Shown: positions 33,323 through 42,646 of the stretch, in pieces
Position numbering within the stretch: the stretch's first letter is position 1
Layout: each line of letters opens with the position of its first letter
Origin: Hyphomicrobiales bacterium
GTDB taxonomy: Bacteria; Pseudomonadota; Alphaproteobacteria; Rhizobiales; Rhizobiaceae
Direction: 5' to 3'
Assembly: GCA_900466475.1 (NCBI GenBank)
Contig: UBMI01000033.1
Span: 1 to 56,368 of the forward strand
Length of the DNA stretch: 56,368 nt
Notes under the pieces: model-generated
What the model was told of the DNA's origin: nothing
What the model saw: only the letters and a program-made list of their open reading frames with translations
Databases searched by the model: none
Made by a program: the position numbers and the translations under genes

Positions 33323-34221
33323 GTGAAATTCGAGACGAAAACGGACGAGGTATCAGCCGTCGGCGGGCGCTTGCCCTGCTGGCGGCCTTCGCCGTTCCGG
33401 GAAAGGCCCTTGCGGAAACACCGAAGCGCATCGCGGCGATCGACTGGGCGATGCTGGAGACACTGGTTGCGCTCGGCGTCATGCCGGTCGCCGCGACCGA
33501 ACTCGTGCAGTTCCGCAAGGATGCGGTCGAACCCGTGCTCGATACCTCGGTTGCAGATCTCGGCCTGCGCGGATCGCCGAACCTCGAACTCCTGCGCCTG
33601 CTGCGCCCGGACCTCATCCTGATTTCGCCCTTCTATGTCAGGTTCGAGGCAAGCCTCCGGGCGATCGCGCCTGTCTTGTCGCTGCCTTTCTACAACAGGG
33701 GGGAGCCGCCCTATCAGAAGGCAATCGATGCCGTCTCCGCGCTCGCCAGCGAACTCGGCCTCGAGGAGCGAGCACGTGCTGTGGTGGAGCAACAGGCAGC
33801 ACTCGTCGAGGAGACACGCCTCAGCCTGCAGGCATTTGCGTCCCGGCCGACCTATCTCGTCAACATCGGCGATGCCAGGCATGTGCGCGTCTTCGGCGCA
33901 GACAGCATGTTCGGCGATATCCTCGGCCGTCTCGGCCTGCCGAATGCCTGGACGGACCGCTCGCGCTATACGTTTGCCGCGCCGGTGCCGATCGAAAATC
34001 TCGCGGCCGACCCCGAAGCTCGCATCGTCATCATCTCCGATATCCCGGTCGAGGCCCGCAATGGCCTGAAGGAGAGCATGATCTGGCAATCGCTGCAGCC
34101 GGTGCGCTCTGGCCGCGTGCTGATGCTCGGCAACATCAATCCCTATGGCGGCATCATCGCCGCAGCCCGCTTCACGCGGCTCTTCAAGGCGGCGCTGCTG
34201 TCGTCGGGGGAAAAGCCATGA
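33316..34221 (+). CDS. fhuD: Iron-siderophore ABC binding protein (FhuD-like)
   Basis: This 301-residue periplasmic siderophore-binding protein has a Tat-like signal (SRRRALALLAAFAVPGKALA, residues 14-33), unusual but reported for FhuD-type proteins. The FhuD/BtuF fold is visible in RIAAIDWAMLETLVALGVMPVA, LRGSPNLELLRLLRPDLILIS and the C-terminal INPYGG. Start 33316 overlaps the receptor stop; the permease ATG overlaps its own stop (ATGA). The order receptor-binding protein-permease is tightly coupled. Confidence 0.87.
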   Translation: MVSEIRDENGRGISRRRALALLAAFAVPGKALAETPKRIAAIDWAMLETLVALGVMPVAATELVQFRKDAVEPVLDTSVADLGLRGSPNLELLRLLRPDLILISPFYVRFEASLRAIAPVLSLPFYNRGEPPYQKAIDAVSALASELGLEERARAVVEQQAALVEETRLSLQAFASRPTYLVNIGDARHVRVFGADSMFGDILGRLGLPNAWTDRSRYTFAAPVPIENLAADPEARIVIISDIPVEARNGLKESMIWQSLQPVRSGRVLMLGNINPYGGIIAAARFTRLFKAALLSSGEKP

Positions 34222-36185
34222 CGAGATCCGCCGCATTATCAGCAGCACTTCTGGCCCTTGCCGCCTCTGCCGGCCTCTTCCTGTGGTCAGCACTGAACCA
34301 TCTGCCCCTGGCCGACTGGCCGTCCCTGCCTTTCGATGCCGGGCGGATGACGACGCAGCAGATCATTTTCGCCTATGCCGTTCTGCCGCGCGGGGCGGTC
34401 GCGATACTGGCCGGTGCCGCTCTCGGGCTTGCCGGCGCCCTCTTGCAGCGCCTGCTGCGCAACCCGATCGCCGATCCCTCGACGCTCGGCGTCTCCTCCG
34501 GAGCGCAGCTTGCAATCGTCGCAGCGACGCTCTTCTATCCTGAAGTGCTCGATGGCTACCGCGCCTTCGTCGCGCTTGCCGGTGCCGCTGCGGCTATGGC
34601 TCTCGTCTTCCTGCTCGGTTGGCGTCGCAGCTTCGAGCCCATCACGATGGCGGTCTCCGGTCTTCTCGTCGGCATTACCTGCAGCGCGCTGTCAGCGGCA
34701 ATGACGCTCTCGCAGGGTGAATACCTGATGTCGCTGGTGACCTGGAACGGTGGCTCGCTCAGCCAGCAGGACTGGTCGACGACGATAACACTTGGTCTGG
34801 AGCTGCTGCTCGGCATCGCCGTCACCCTCCTGTTGCTGCGTCCGCTGACCGTGCTCGGCCTCGGCGACAGCGGTGCCCGCTCGCTAGGTGTCGCGCTCGC
34901 CGGCACGCGCATAGCCGTTGCCAGCCTTGCCGTGGCGTTGACCGCCGGCGTTGCCGCTGCCGTCGGCCTCGTCAGCTTCGTCGGTCTTGCCGCCCCGGCA
35001 CTGGTGCGCCTGGCGGGTATCCGCACGACACGCAGCATCCTGCTTCTGTCGCCTGTTGCTGGCGGCCTCTTGCTCTGGTTCTGCGATGGCGTCGTCCAGC
35101 TCGTTGCCTCCTCGGCCGGCGAGACCTTCCCGACGGGATCGGTGACGGCGCTGATCGGCGGCCCGCTGCTCATCTGGCTGCTGCCGCAGGTGCGCGCCGT
35201 CGAGCCGCCGCAGCCGCCCGACAGCATCGTCGTTTCCCGCGCGCCGTTGTCGCGGCTCCTCTTCATCCTTTGCCTCCTGCCGCCGCTCGTCTGGGCGGCC
35301 CTCTGCATTGCTCGCCTGCCTGACGGTTGGATGTTGCTTGGCGGCGATCTCTTCTGGGAGCTTTTTCCCACCCGCTGGCCGCGACTGGTTGCGTCGGCTG
35401 CCGCCGGCGGCCTGCTTGCCATGGCCGGCACCATCCTGCAGCGCCTCACCGGCAATCCGATGGCAAGCCCGGAGGTGCTGGGTGTCAGCGGCGGTGCCGG
35501 TGTCGGTTATGCCGTTGCCTTGAGTTTCTCCGCCAGTGCCGGCGCGTTCGAACTCTTCCTCGGGGCCGGCGGTGGCGCAGTCATCGTGCTCGCGCTCGTG
35601 GCGCTCTTTGCCGCCCGCCGGCATCTTCCGCCGGAGCGGTTGCTGCTTGCAGGTATTTCCGTCAGCGCCTTCAGCTCGGCGATCCTCAGCGCTCTTCTTG
35701 CCGTTGGTGATCAGCGCGCCTGGCAGATTCTTGCCTGGCTTGGCGGCTCGGCTGCGGCGGCGACGCCCGACGTTGCAGCGTTCCTCGCCGCCCTTACTGT
35801 CCTGATCCTGATCATCGGCCTGATCTTCACGCGGTGGCTGACAATCCTGCCGCTTGGAGCACCCACCGCCTTGGCCCTCGGCCTGCCGTTGGTCGGCGCC
35901 CGCATGATGATGGTGCTGACGGCAGGCATTGCGACCGCTGCCGCCTCGCTGCTTGTCGGCCCCTTGAGTTTTGTCGGCCTGATGGCTCCCCACATCGCCC
36001 ACCGCGCCGGCTTCGAAAAGCCAGGCAGCCGCCTTGTCGCCTCGGCTGTGATTGGCGCTGTGCTGATGGTGATCGCCGATCTCGGCGCCCGCACCGCAAC
36101 CTTCCCCTACGAGCTGCCGCTCGGCCTTTTTGCGGCCTTCGCCGGTGCGCCTTACCTTGTCTGGATGATCGGCAAGAGGCCGTGA
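34218..36185 (+). CDS. fhuB: Fused iron-siderophore ABC permease (FhuB-like)
   Basis: This 655-residue inner-membrane permease consists of two homologous FecCD halves of ~320 residues, as in E. coli FhuB. Each half has the GAALGLAGALLQRLLRNPIADPSTLGVSSGAQ-type motif (~72) or its repeat (AGTILQRLTGNPMASPEVLGVSGGAG, ~400) and an ATPase-docking FVGLAAPALVR / FVGLMAPHIAHR loop. No ATPase gene follows: the next gene is on the opposite strand, so fhuC must be supplied elsewhere. Confidence 0.92.
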   Translation: MTRSAALSAALLALAASAGLFLWSALNHLPLADWPSLPFDAGRMTTQQIIFAYAVLPRGAVAILAGAALGLAGALLQRLLRNPIADPSTLGVSSGAQLAIVAATLFYPEVLDGYRAFVALAGAAAAMALVFLLGWRRSFEPITMAVSGLLVGITCSALSAAMTLSQGEYLMSLVTWNGGSLSQQDWSTTITLGLELLLGIAVTLLLLRPLTVLGLGDSGARSLGVALAGTRIAVASLAVALTAGVAAAVGLVSFVGLAAPALVRLAGIRTTRSILLLSPVAGGLLLWFCDGVVQLVASSAGETFPTGSVTALIGGPLLIWLLPQVRAVEPPQPPDSIVVSRAPLSRLLFILCLLPPLVWAALCIARLPDGWMLLGGDLFWELFPTRWPRLVASAAAGGLLAMAGTILQRLTGNPMASPEVLGVSGGAGVGYAVALSFSASAGAFELFLGAGGGAVIVLALVALFAARRHLPPERLLLAGISVSAFSSAILSALLAVGDQRAWQILAWLGGSAAAATPDVAAFLAALTVLILIIGLIFTRWLTILPLGAPTALALGLPLVGARMMMVLTAGIATAAASLLVGPLSFVGLMAPHIAHRAGFEKPGSRLVASAVIGAVLMVIADLGARTATFPYELPLGLFAAFAGAPYLVWMIGKRP

Positions 36186-36199
36186 CGCGGCCGCTTTTT
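36178..36199 (+). terminator. Terminator of the fhu operon
   Basis: GGCCG (36178-36182) and CGGCC (36188-36192) form a GC stem whose loop contains the fhuB stop codon; GCTTTTT follows (36193-36199). Confidence 0.6.
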
Positions 36200-36215
36200 A
36201 AAGACGATCAGCCGT

Positions 36216-38522
36216 TCAGGGTGTGGCAGCCGACTGTGGCCGCATGGCTTCGGTGGATGGCAATGACGAGACGAAGTCAGCCAGCGGCACAGGGCGGGAG
36301 AACAGGAAGCCCTGCAGGTCGTTGCAGCCTGCAGCGACGAGAAAATCCCGCTGCCCTTCGGTCTCGACGCCTTCCGCCGTCGTCGCTTTTCCAAGCGTGC
36401 GGCTGAGGCCCAGGATCGCCGAAACGATGGCGGCGCCCTCGGCCTGCGTTCCCAGCAACCGTACGAACGACCGGTCGATCTTGATCCGGTCGATATTGAA
36501 CTGGATGAGGTGGCTGAGCGACGAGAAGCCGGTGCCGAAATCATCGAGCGCAATCCGAATCCCCTGGGATCGAAGCCTGCCGAGTGTGCCTTGCGCACTC
36601 TCGTCGATGTTGAAGAGGGCGGCTTCCGTCAGTTCCAGTTCGAGGCGCGATGGTGACAGGCCTGTTTCCGAAAGGATCGACAGCACGTAGCGGTCGAAGT
36701 CGCGATGCCGGATCTGCGAGGGGGAGACGTTGACGGCGACCGACATATCGGTTGGCCAGCTTGCCGCTGCCTTCGCGGCGTTCCTCAGCACCCAGCCGCC
36801 AAGCTGGTCGATCATGCCGGCTTCCTCGGCGATCGGGATGAACTTGTCCGGCGACAACAGTCCAAGGGTGGGATGGCGCCACCGCACGAGGGCTTCCGCG
36901 CCCGAAAGTCTTCCATGCGCGTCGGCACGATGCACACCCTGAAAGAAGACCTCGAGATGGCCGGGATCACTCGGACGTACAATCTCTGCGCTGTCGGAGA
37001 GTTGCATCGGACCCTCCAGCACCAGGCGAAGATCGTTCTTGAGATTTTCCCGTGCCTCGACCCGATGATCCAGGGAGGGTTCATATTCGATCAGGCGCCC
37101 GCGCCCGCTGGTCTTGGCTTCATAAAGGGCGACGTCCGCACGCCGCAATATCTCGCTGGTCGCCTCAGCCGCATCATGAAAGGCTGCGGTGCCGATCGAG
37201 CATCCGATGCGGACGACAACGTCGCCGCCGCGCAGCTGGAACGGCCTGCTCAGCGCCTCGATGATGGTGTTGCAAAGCAGGATGTAGCTGTCGTCACCCT
37301 CCCTGACATGGGGAAGAAGCAGGGCGAATTCATCGCCGCCGAGCCTTGCAAGCGTGTCGCCCGTTTCGATCAGGGCATTCATCCTGTCGACGGCGCCGCG
37401 CAGCAGCTCGTCTCCGGCAGCATGCCCGTGGATGTCGTTCACCTCCTTGAATTTGTCGAGATCGACAAGGGCAAGGACGGCGTGCTCGCCGGGTGATTTC
37501 ATGGCCGCGAGGCATTGCTCGAAACGGGCCGCAAAGAGCGCCCGGTTCGGCAGGCCCGTTAGCACGTCATGCAGCGAAAGATGCCGGGCATGAAGTTCGC
37601 TGGCGCTGAGTTCCCTGAGGCTGCCGCGCAACCGGCCCATCAAGGCGAAGAACAGGCCCGCGATGACGAGACCGGCAACGGAAAGTACGGGAACGAGCCG
37701 GCCGATGACGCGTGTGCCCGGCAGGTCCGGCCTCCAGATGATGAAGCCGATCGGTTCGCCCGTCGTCGTCGCTTCGATTTCGAAGGCGACCTCATTCTGC
37801 TCCTGATCCGCAGTGCGGGCATAGCGCGCGCCGGCGAGCCCCTGTTCCCGGCTCAGCGTATCGAGCGTGGCGCCGTCGAGGAAGCGGAAGGCCACAAGGT
37901 AGAGCCTGTTGGCATCATTTGCTTGCTGCGGATCCACTTTCGAAGAACCCGTGACCGAAACGACGCCGGCGACCGAAGGACGGCCCTCGAGACGCATCAG
38001 CTCCACCCGGCTGGGTTCCGGATCCGAACTCGGTCCCTGCGGCGCACCGTGTTGCCTTGCTTCAAGATCCTGGATCATCGGCTGAAGCAGCGGCCGCACC
38101 CATTTGAAGCGACGTTTCGTTTCAGTATCGGACTGCAGGGCGAGCTCGCCTGCCGGGGTCACCAGGAATGCTGCATTGTAGCCGAATACCGTCGTTGCGA
38201 TCTTCCCGAACGCCCCGGCCGATGTCGCGCCGCTCTTGCCGCCGGTCGTCGCCGAATCCGACACCAGCAGTGAGGCGTAACCGGCGCCCATCAGCTGGAT
38301 GTCCTGCGATACCCGCTGGACCTGATCCAGAAGCCGGCTGTTGACGAGCTGGCGCTGCCGATCGAGAGCGGCGGCGTCGCTTTCCCTCCCGGCCCAGATG
38401 GCAGCCAGGAACACCAGCCCAAGAATTGCCAGGCCGCTGATCGCAAGCAGCACCAGTATCGACCCGGACGATGTCCAGGCCTTTCTATGAGTGAATAATC
38501 TTAAAGACGGATCAGCAGGCAC
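36216..38522 (-). CDS. Membrane GGDEF-EAL protein with CHASE4-like sensor
   Basis: This is a predicted c-di-GMP enzyme of about 768 residues. Two membrane helices (~22-44 and ~275-295) flank a periplasmic CHASE4-like sensor. The GGDEF motif is intact (LARLGGDEFALL, ~395-399), but the upstream inhibitory-site RxxD reads ETGD. The EAL domain has EALVRW, ELTEAAL, DDFGTGFSSL, KIDRSFV and AEGVETEGQ, all catalytic blocks. So both synthesis and hydrolysis are possible. Start GTG 38522 with GGGAGAAG is preferred; TTG 38546 is also open. The orphan neighbourhood gives no target. Confidence 0.9.
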   Translation of the reverse strand: MPADPSLRLFTHRKAWTSSGSILVLLAISGLAILGLVFLAAIWAGRESDAAALDRQRQLVNSRLLDQVQRVSQDIQLMGAGYASLLVSDSATTGGKSGATSAGAFGKIATTVFGYNAAFLVTPAGELALQSDTETKRRFKWVRPLLQPMIQDLEARQHGAPQGPSSDPEPSRVELMRLEGRPSVAGVVSVTGSSKVDPQQANDANRLYLVAFRFLDGATLDTLSREQGLAGARYARTADQEQNEVAFEIEATTTGEPIGFIIWRPDLPGTRVIGRLVPVLSVAGLVIAGLFFALMGRLRGSLRELSASELHARHLSLHDVLTGLPNRALFAARFEQCLAAMKSPGEHAVLALVDLDKFKEVNDIHGHAAGDELLRGAVDRMNALIETGDTLARLGGDEFALLLPHVREGDDSYILLCNTIIEALSRPFQLRGGDVVVRIGCSIGTAAFHDAAEATSEILRRADVALYEAKTSGRGRLIEYEPSLDHRVEARENLKNDLRLVLEGPMQLSDSAEIVRPSDPGHLEVFFQGVHRADAHGRLSGAEALVRWRHPTLGLLSPDKFIPIAEEAGMIDQLGGWVLRNAAKAAASWPTDMSVAVNVSPSQIRHRDFDRYVLSILSETGLSPSRLELELTEAALFNIDESAQGTLGRLRSQGIRIALDDFGTGFSSLSHLIQFNIDRIKIDRSFVRLLGTQAEGAAIVSAILGLSRTLGKATTAEGVETEGQRDFLVAAGCNDLQGFLFSRPVPLADFVSSLPSTEAMRPQSAATP

Positions 38523-38701
38523 GCAGTCTTCTCCCGAGCGCTCCAATACTGACCTCGATTGTTTACAAAAAGCTTTTCAAGCAGCATCAAAATTAATGGC
38601 CCAAAATGATGAGCTTTTTAATCGTTTTGTGATTGGCTGCTCATTGCGCAACGCTTGCCGATGCAAGCTTGGCGATCGGGCTCTACGTCAAGGTGATTGA
38701 T

Positions 38702-39508
38702 ATGTTGCGATTGGGATCTCTCTACCGTTCGAAGTTCTTTGCATTTGTTTGTGCGGCCGTTGTTTCGGTCGGCATTTTTATGCCGGCGGCTGTCCGTGCT
38801 GCCGAAAGCGACAGCATCCGCATAGCTGTCGAGGGCGCGTTTCCGCCGTTCAACTATGTCGATTCCAATAACCAGCTTCAGGGCTTCGATGTGGATATCG
38901 CCAAGGCCCTCTGCGAGGCCGCGAAATTGAAGTGCGAATTCGTCATCCAGGAATGGACTGCGATGATCCCGAACCTGCTCGACAACAAGTATGACGCAAT
39001 CATTTCGTCGATGTCGATGAGCGCGGAGCGGCGAGAAAAGGTCGCTTTCACGCAGAAATATTATGACAGCCCGACGGTCTTCATCGCGCGCAAGAAGTTC
39101 GACATTGCCGGCACGTCACCCGAAGATCTGAAGAAGCTACGGCTCGGCGTGACGGCAGCGACCTCCCAGGAGTCCTACGCCAAGAAGTTCTACGGCGGTA
39201 TCGCCACGACCGTATTCCAGGCATCGCCGGATCTCTACAAGGGTCTTGCTGACGACAAGGTCGATATCATCCTGGAAGACAAGCTCGCGGTCTATGACTG
39301 GCTCGCAAACACCAAGGCTGGCAGCTGCTGCGAATTCAAGGGCGACGATATCAAGAATACCGAATATTTCGGCGACGGAGCCGGTATCGCCGTGCGTCCG
39401 ACCGACAAACCGCTGCTGGACAGGCTCAATGCAGCGCTCGAGGAGATCCAGGCCAACGACACCTACGATACGATCAACGCGAAATATTTCCCGTTCAGCA
39501 TCCGCTGA
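38702..39508 (+). CDS. Periplasmic amino-acid binding protein (ArgT/HisJ family), orphan
   Basis: This 268-residue family-3 solute-binding protein has a signal peptide (to about residue 38, ...AVRAAES) and the family blocks IRIAVEGAFPPFNYVDSNNQLQGFDVDIAKALC (shown only to place ~41-73), ISSMSMSAERREKVAFTQKYY and GVTAATSQESYAKK. It is similar to lysine/arginine/ornithine or histidine binders. ATG 38702 is used. No permease or ATPase lies nearby, so it must use a transporter elsewhere. Confidence 0.88.
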   Translation: MLRLGSLYRSKFFAFVCAAVVSVGIFMPAAVRAAESDSIRIAVEGAFPPFNYVDSNNQLQGFDVDIAKALCEAAKLKCEFVIQEWTAMIPNLLDNKYDAIISSMSMSAERREKVAFTQKYYDSPTVFIARKKFDIAGTSPEDLKKLRLGVTAATSQESYAKKFYGGIATTVFQASPDLYKGLADDKVDIILEDKLAVYDWLANTKAGSCCEFKGDDIKNTEYFGDGAGIAVRPTDKPLLDRLNAALEEIQANDTYDTINAKYFPFSIR

Positions 39509-39533
39509 AGGCGCCTAGCCCGTTTCTGGTGAC

Positions 39534-41075
39534 CTAGCTCTCGGTAATGCGCCGATCCTCGTCGGAGCCGACCGAGAGCTGCTTCCAGTCGAGATCTTCC
39601 TGCAGTTCGAGATATTGCGTCGCGCCGATCCTGTCCTTGTCGCGCAGTTCCTCCAGGCGCTGGCGCTGGGCGATCACGGCAGCGATTGTCAGTTTGCGGC
39701 GCCGCTCGAGCGGCGAGGCTCCGTCAAGATCCGAGGGCACCGTCAAGTGATCCTTGCAGACCGTCCTGATCGCCTCGGCCTCGACGCCGCCTTCCTTTTC
39801 CAGCCGCTGGAATGCCGCCTCGGCGAGCGAGCGCCTTGCTGCTTCCAGTTCGTCATGGACCTGGCGTTGCCGCCCGAGTTTCAGGAAATGGATCATCGGT
39901 GCGAGCGTCGCCCCCTGGATGACGAGCGTTGCCAGCACCACCGCAAAGGCTGTCAGCACCACGAGATCGCGGTCCGGAAAATCGGCGGGCAGCGCGAAGG
40001 CCGTGGCAAGCGTGACGAGGCCGCGCATGCCCGACCAGCCGACCAGGAAGGTCTCCCCATGCCTGAAGGGCGCCAGGACACCGCCGCGCCGGTGACGCAA
40101 GGTGACGAACGCATGCAGCAGGAAAGCCATCGCCAGGCGCGCCAGGATGACGCCGACCACGACGATTCCGGCAAAGCCGAGCGCCCGCTCGAGCGCCTCG
40201 GCCGACATGGATTCGACGATGCTGCGCGCCTGCAGCCCCATGAGCAGGAAGGCGACGACGTTCAGTAGGAAGACGACCGTCGTCCAGACGGCGAAGGAAT
40301 GCACTCGCATGCGTGGGGAATCGTCGACCGTCGACAGTGTGGCGATGGTCATGGCGCTCGCAACCGTTGCCAGTACGGCCGAGAGATGCAGATGCTCGGC
40401 GATCAGCCAGGTCGAAAAGGCATAGACGAACTGCAGCAGTGTGCCGCCGACCGTGTTTTCGGTAATCGGCCGGAGCCGCGAGACGAAAAAGCCGAAGGCG
40501 ATGCCGAGCAAAATGCCGCCGGGTGCCGCAAAGCCGATCTGAAGGGCCGTCACGCCATCGAGCCCGCCGCGCGCCTGGACCGTGAGTGCGGCCCCGAACA
40601 ACAATAGCGCCGTTGCATCGTTGAATAGGCTTTCGCCCTTCAGCAGAGCATCCACGCGGCGGTCCACCGGCAGATTGGAAAGCACGGCGGTCGCCGCAGC
40701 AGCATCAGGCGGTGCAACGATGGCGCCAAGTGTGACCGCCACCGCGATCGGCAAGCCGACGGTCAGCATGCTGATCGACACCACCACGCCTGTTGTCACC
40801 AGCACGGCGATGACGGCATAGAAGATCAGCGGCAGCAGCATGCGCCGCGCAGCCCCCATCGGGAAGTCATAGGCGGAATCGACGAGGACGGGCGCGATGA
40901 ACAGGGCAAGCGCCGTCGGCGGATCGATCGGGATGACAGGCGCGCCGGGCAGCATCGCCACGCCGACGCCGGCAGCAGCCAGAATGCCCGGATAGGGCAG
41001 ATGCATGCGCCGGGTGATCTGCAGGAGCAGGATGGCGACAGCGAGAAGGGCGACGAGGGTTTCGAAGAAGGTCAT
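39534..41075 (-). CDS. Na+/H+ antiporter, CPA1 (NhaP/NhaG) family
   Basis: This 513-residue inner-membrane antiporter has ~12 helices, the conserved LGAIVAPPDAAAATAVLSNLPVD substrate segment (~110-132), the transport Asp in LLKGESLFNDATALLLFG (~145) and GWSGMRGLVTLATAFALP (~340). A cytoplasmic tail of ~110 charged residues follows. It exchanges Na+ or K+ for H+ and probably helps with salt and pH stress. ATG 41075 is the family-like start; ATG 41102 and an upstream codon are alternatives. Confidence 0.9.
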   Translation of the reverse strand: MTFFETLVALLAVAILLLQITRRMHLPYPGILAAAGVGVAMLPGAPVIPIDPPTALALFIAPVLVDSAYDFPMGAARRMLLPLIFYAVIAVLVTTGVVVSISMLTVGLPIAVAVTLGAIVAPPDAAAATAVLSNLPVDRRVDALLKGESLFNDATALLLFGAALTVQARGGLDGVTALQIGFAAPGGILLGIAFGFFVSRLRPITENTVGGTLLQFVYAFSTWLIAEHLHLSAVLATVASAMTIATLSTVDDSPRMRVHSFAVWTTVVFLLNVVAFLLMGLQARSIVESMSAEALERALGFAGIVVVGVILARLAMAFLLHAFVTLRHRRGGVLAPFRHGETFLVGWSGMRGLVTLATAFALPADFPDRDLVVLTAFAVVLATLVIQGATLAPMIHFLKLGRQRQVHDELEAARRSLAEAAFQRLEKEGGVEAEAIRTVCKDHLTVPSDLDGASPLERRRKLTIAAVIAQRQRLEELRDKDRIGATQYLELQEDLDWKQLSVGSDEDRRITES

Positions 41076-41172
41076 GTCGGCATAGTAGCAGGCTTTCCGT
41101 CGCATTGAAGCGGGTGCGGCTCCCATGTAAAGCTGAAGCCTATCAAGGTGATGACAAAAGGCGAGGCAAGCC

Positions 41173-42402
41173 GTGACGATGGACTACGATGTGGCTGTTA
41201 TCGGTGCCGGCGCGGCAGGCATCGCAGCGGCACGAAAGCTCGCCGGTGCCGGCCGTTCGGTCATCATTCTCGAAGCCAGCAACCGCGTCGGCGGTCGTGC
41301 CTGGACCGTCGAACTTTCCGGCATGTCGCTCGATATGGGCTGCGGTTGGCTGCATTCGGCCGAGCGCAATCCGCTTGTCGCGATCGGCAGTGAGGCCGGC
41401 TTCACGATCGAGCGCGGGCCGACGGCCTGGCAGCACCAGTGGCGCGATCTCGGTTTCCCTCCGGAGGAACGCAAGGCCGCCGCTGCCGCCTGGGGCGCGC
41501 TTGAAGAGCGGCTGCGGGCCAATCCGCCGGCAAGCGACAGGGCATCGGACGCGCTGGAGCCCGGCGGCGAATGGAACGCCTATTGCCAGTCGCTGTCAGG
41601 TTATCTGAACGGCGCGCCGCTGGAGCGACTGTCGGTTGCCGATTTCCTTGCTTATGACAATGCCGCAACCGATGCCAACTGGCGAGTGCACGAAGGCTAT
41701 GGAAGCCTTATCGCCGCTGCCGTTCCCGACGTGACCCTGCGTCTGTCGACACCGGTGCGCCATGTTGCGCTGACGAGTGGGGGTGTCCGACTTGAAACCG
41801 ATCGCGGTCCGGTCAGTTCCAATGCTGTGATCGTCACGGTTTCGACCAATGTACTTGCCCGCGGCACTATCGTCTTCGACCCTGAGGCCGATGAGCATCT
41901 GCATGCCGCAGCACAATTGCCGCTCGGCCTTGCCGACAAGCTCTTCATGGAACTCCATGGCAATCACGGTCTCGAACCGGAAACCCATCTGCTTGGCGAT
42001 GCCCGAAACGACCAGACCGGCAGCTATTATATCCGGCCGCTCGGCCGCCCCGTCGTCGAAGGCTTCTTCGGCGGCAAGGGCGCCGTCGTCATCGAACAGG
42101 CTGGCTTGCTCGACGCCTTTACCTTTGCGCTCGAGCAGCTGTCATCATTGCTCGGAAACAACATCCGCCGCCATCTGCGGCCCCTGACAGCTTCGTCCTG
42201 GTGCCACACGGATTGGGTTCGAGGCTCATACAGCCATGCGCTGCCGGGCCATGCGGGTGCGCGAGCCATCCTGGCGAAGCCCGTCGCCGACCGGCTGTTC
42301 TTTGCCGGCGAAGCGACGCATCAATCCGATTTCTCGACCGCGCACGGGGCATGGGAGAGCGGACTGCGGGCTGCCGACGAAGTGATCGGCAACGCTGGCT
42401 AG
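41173..42402 (+). CDS. FAD-dependent amine oxidase family protein
   Basis: This 409-residue flavoprotein of the monoamine oxidase/polyamine oxidase family has the Rossmann GAGAAGIAAARKL (~11-23) and the NRVGGRAW (~41) FAD motifs, and the C-terminal FAD segment LFFAGEATHQSDFSTAHGAWESG (residues in two parts, ~375-397). The active-site Cys of covalent MAOs is not evident, so FAD is probably non-covalent. The start is GTG 41173 or ATG 41179. Substrate unknown. Confidence 0.85.
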   Translation: MTMDYDVAVIGAGAAGIAAARKLAGAGRSVIILEASNRVGGRAWTVELSGMSLDMGCGWLHSAERNPLVAIGSEAGFTIERGPTAWQHQWRDLGFPPEERKAAAAAWGALEERLRANPPASDRASDALEPGGEWNAYCQSLSGYLNGAPLERLSVADFLAYDNAATDANWRVHEGYGSLIAAAVPDVTLRLSTPVRHVALTSGGVRLETDRGPVSSNAVIVTVSTNVLARGTIVFDPEADEHLHAAAQLPLGLADKLFMELHGNHGLEPETHLLGDARNDQTGSYYIRPLGRPVVEGFFGGKGAVVIEQAGLLDAFTFALEQLSSLLGNNIRRHLRPLTASSWCHTDWVRGSYSHALPGHAGARAILAKPVADRLFFAGEATHQSDFSTAHGAWESGLRAADEVIGNAG

Positions 42403-42491
42403 GCCGGGTCGACAGTCAGGATTCCAAATCGGCTGATCGCTGCTTTACAGGCCATCGTGGTCGACCACGGCGCCTGCGTCGTGCCCTTGAT

Positions 42492-42507
42492 GTGAAATAT
42501 ATTTCAC
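42492..42507. promoter_or_regulatory. Perfect palindrome upstream of the polyol operon, candidate SorC regulator site
   Basis: GTGAAATATATTTCAC is a perfect 16-bp palindrome ending 13 bp before the -35 element of the operon promoter, with its centre near -57 relative to the predicted start. This position suits either an activator or a repressor; the operon encodes its own SorC-type regulator. Confidence 0.6.
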
Positions 42508-42520
42508 GTGATGAATTATA

Positions 42521-42549
42521 TTGACATTCTTTTGGCGCCAGAGTTATCT
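42521..42549 (+). promoter_or_regulatory. Sigma-70 promoter of the polyol operon
   Basis: -35 TTGACA (42521-42526) and -10 TTATCT (42544-42549) are separated by exactly 17 bases, about 100 bp upstream of the binding-protein start. Confidence 0.6.
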
Positions 42550-42646
42550 CGCTTTACCGGCGTTCGAGGAGGAAATCCGGTTTCACGAACAAGGCGCTGA
42601 TTGCGCCATCGGCATTTGGGAGGGGCTTCGGCCTCGAGGAGGAACT

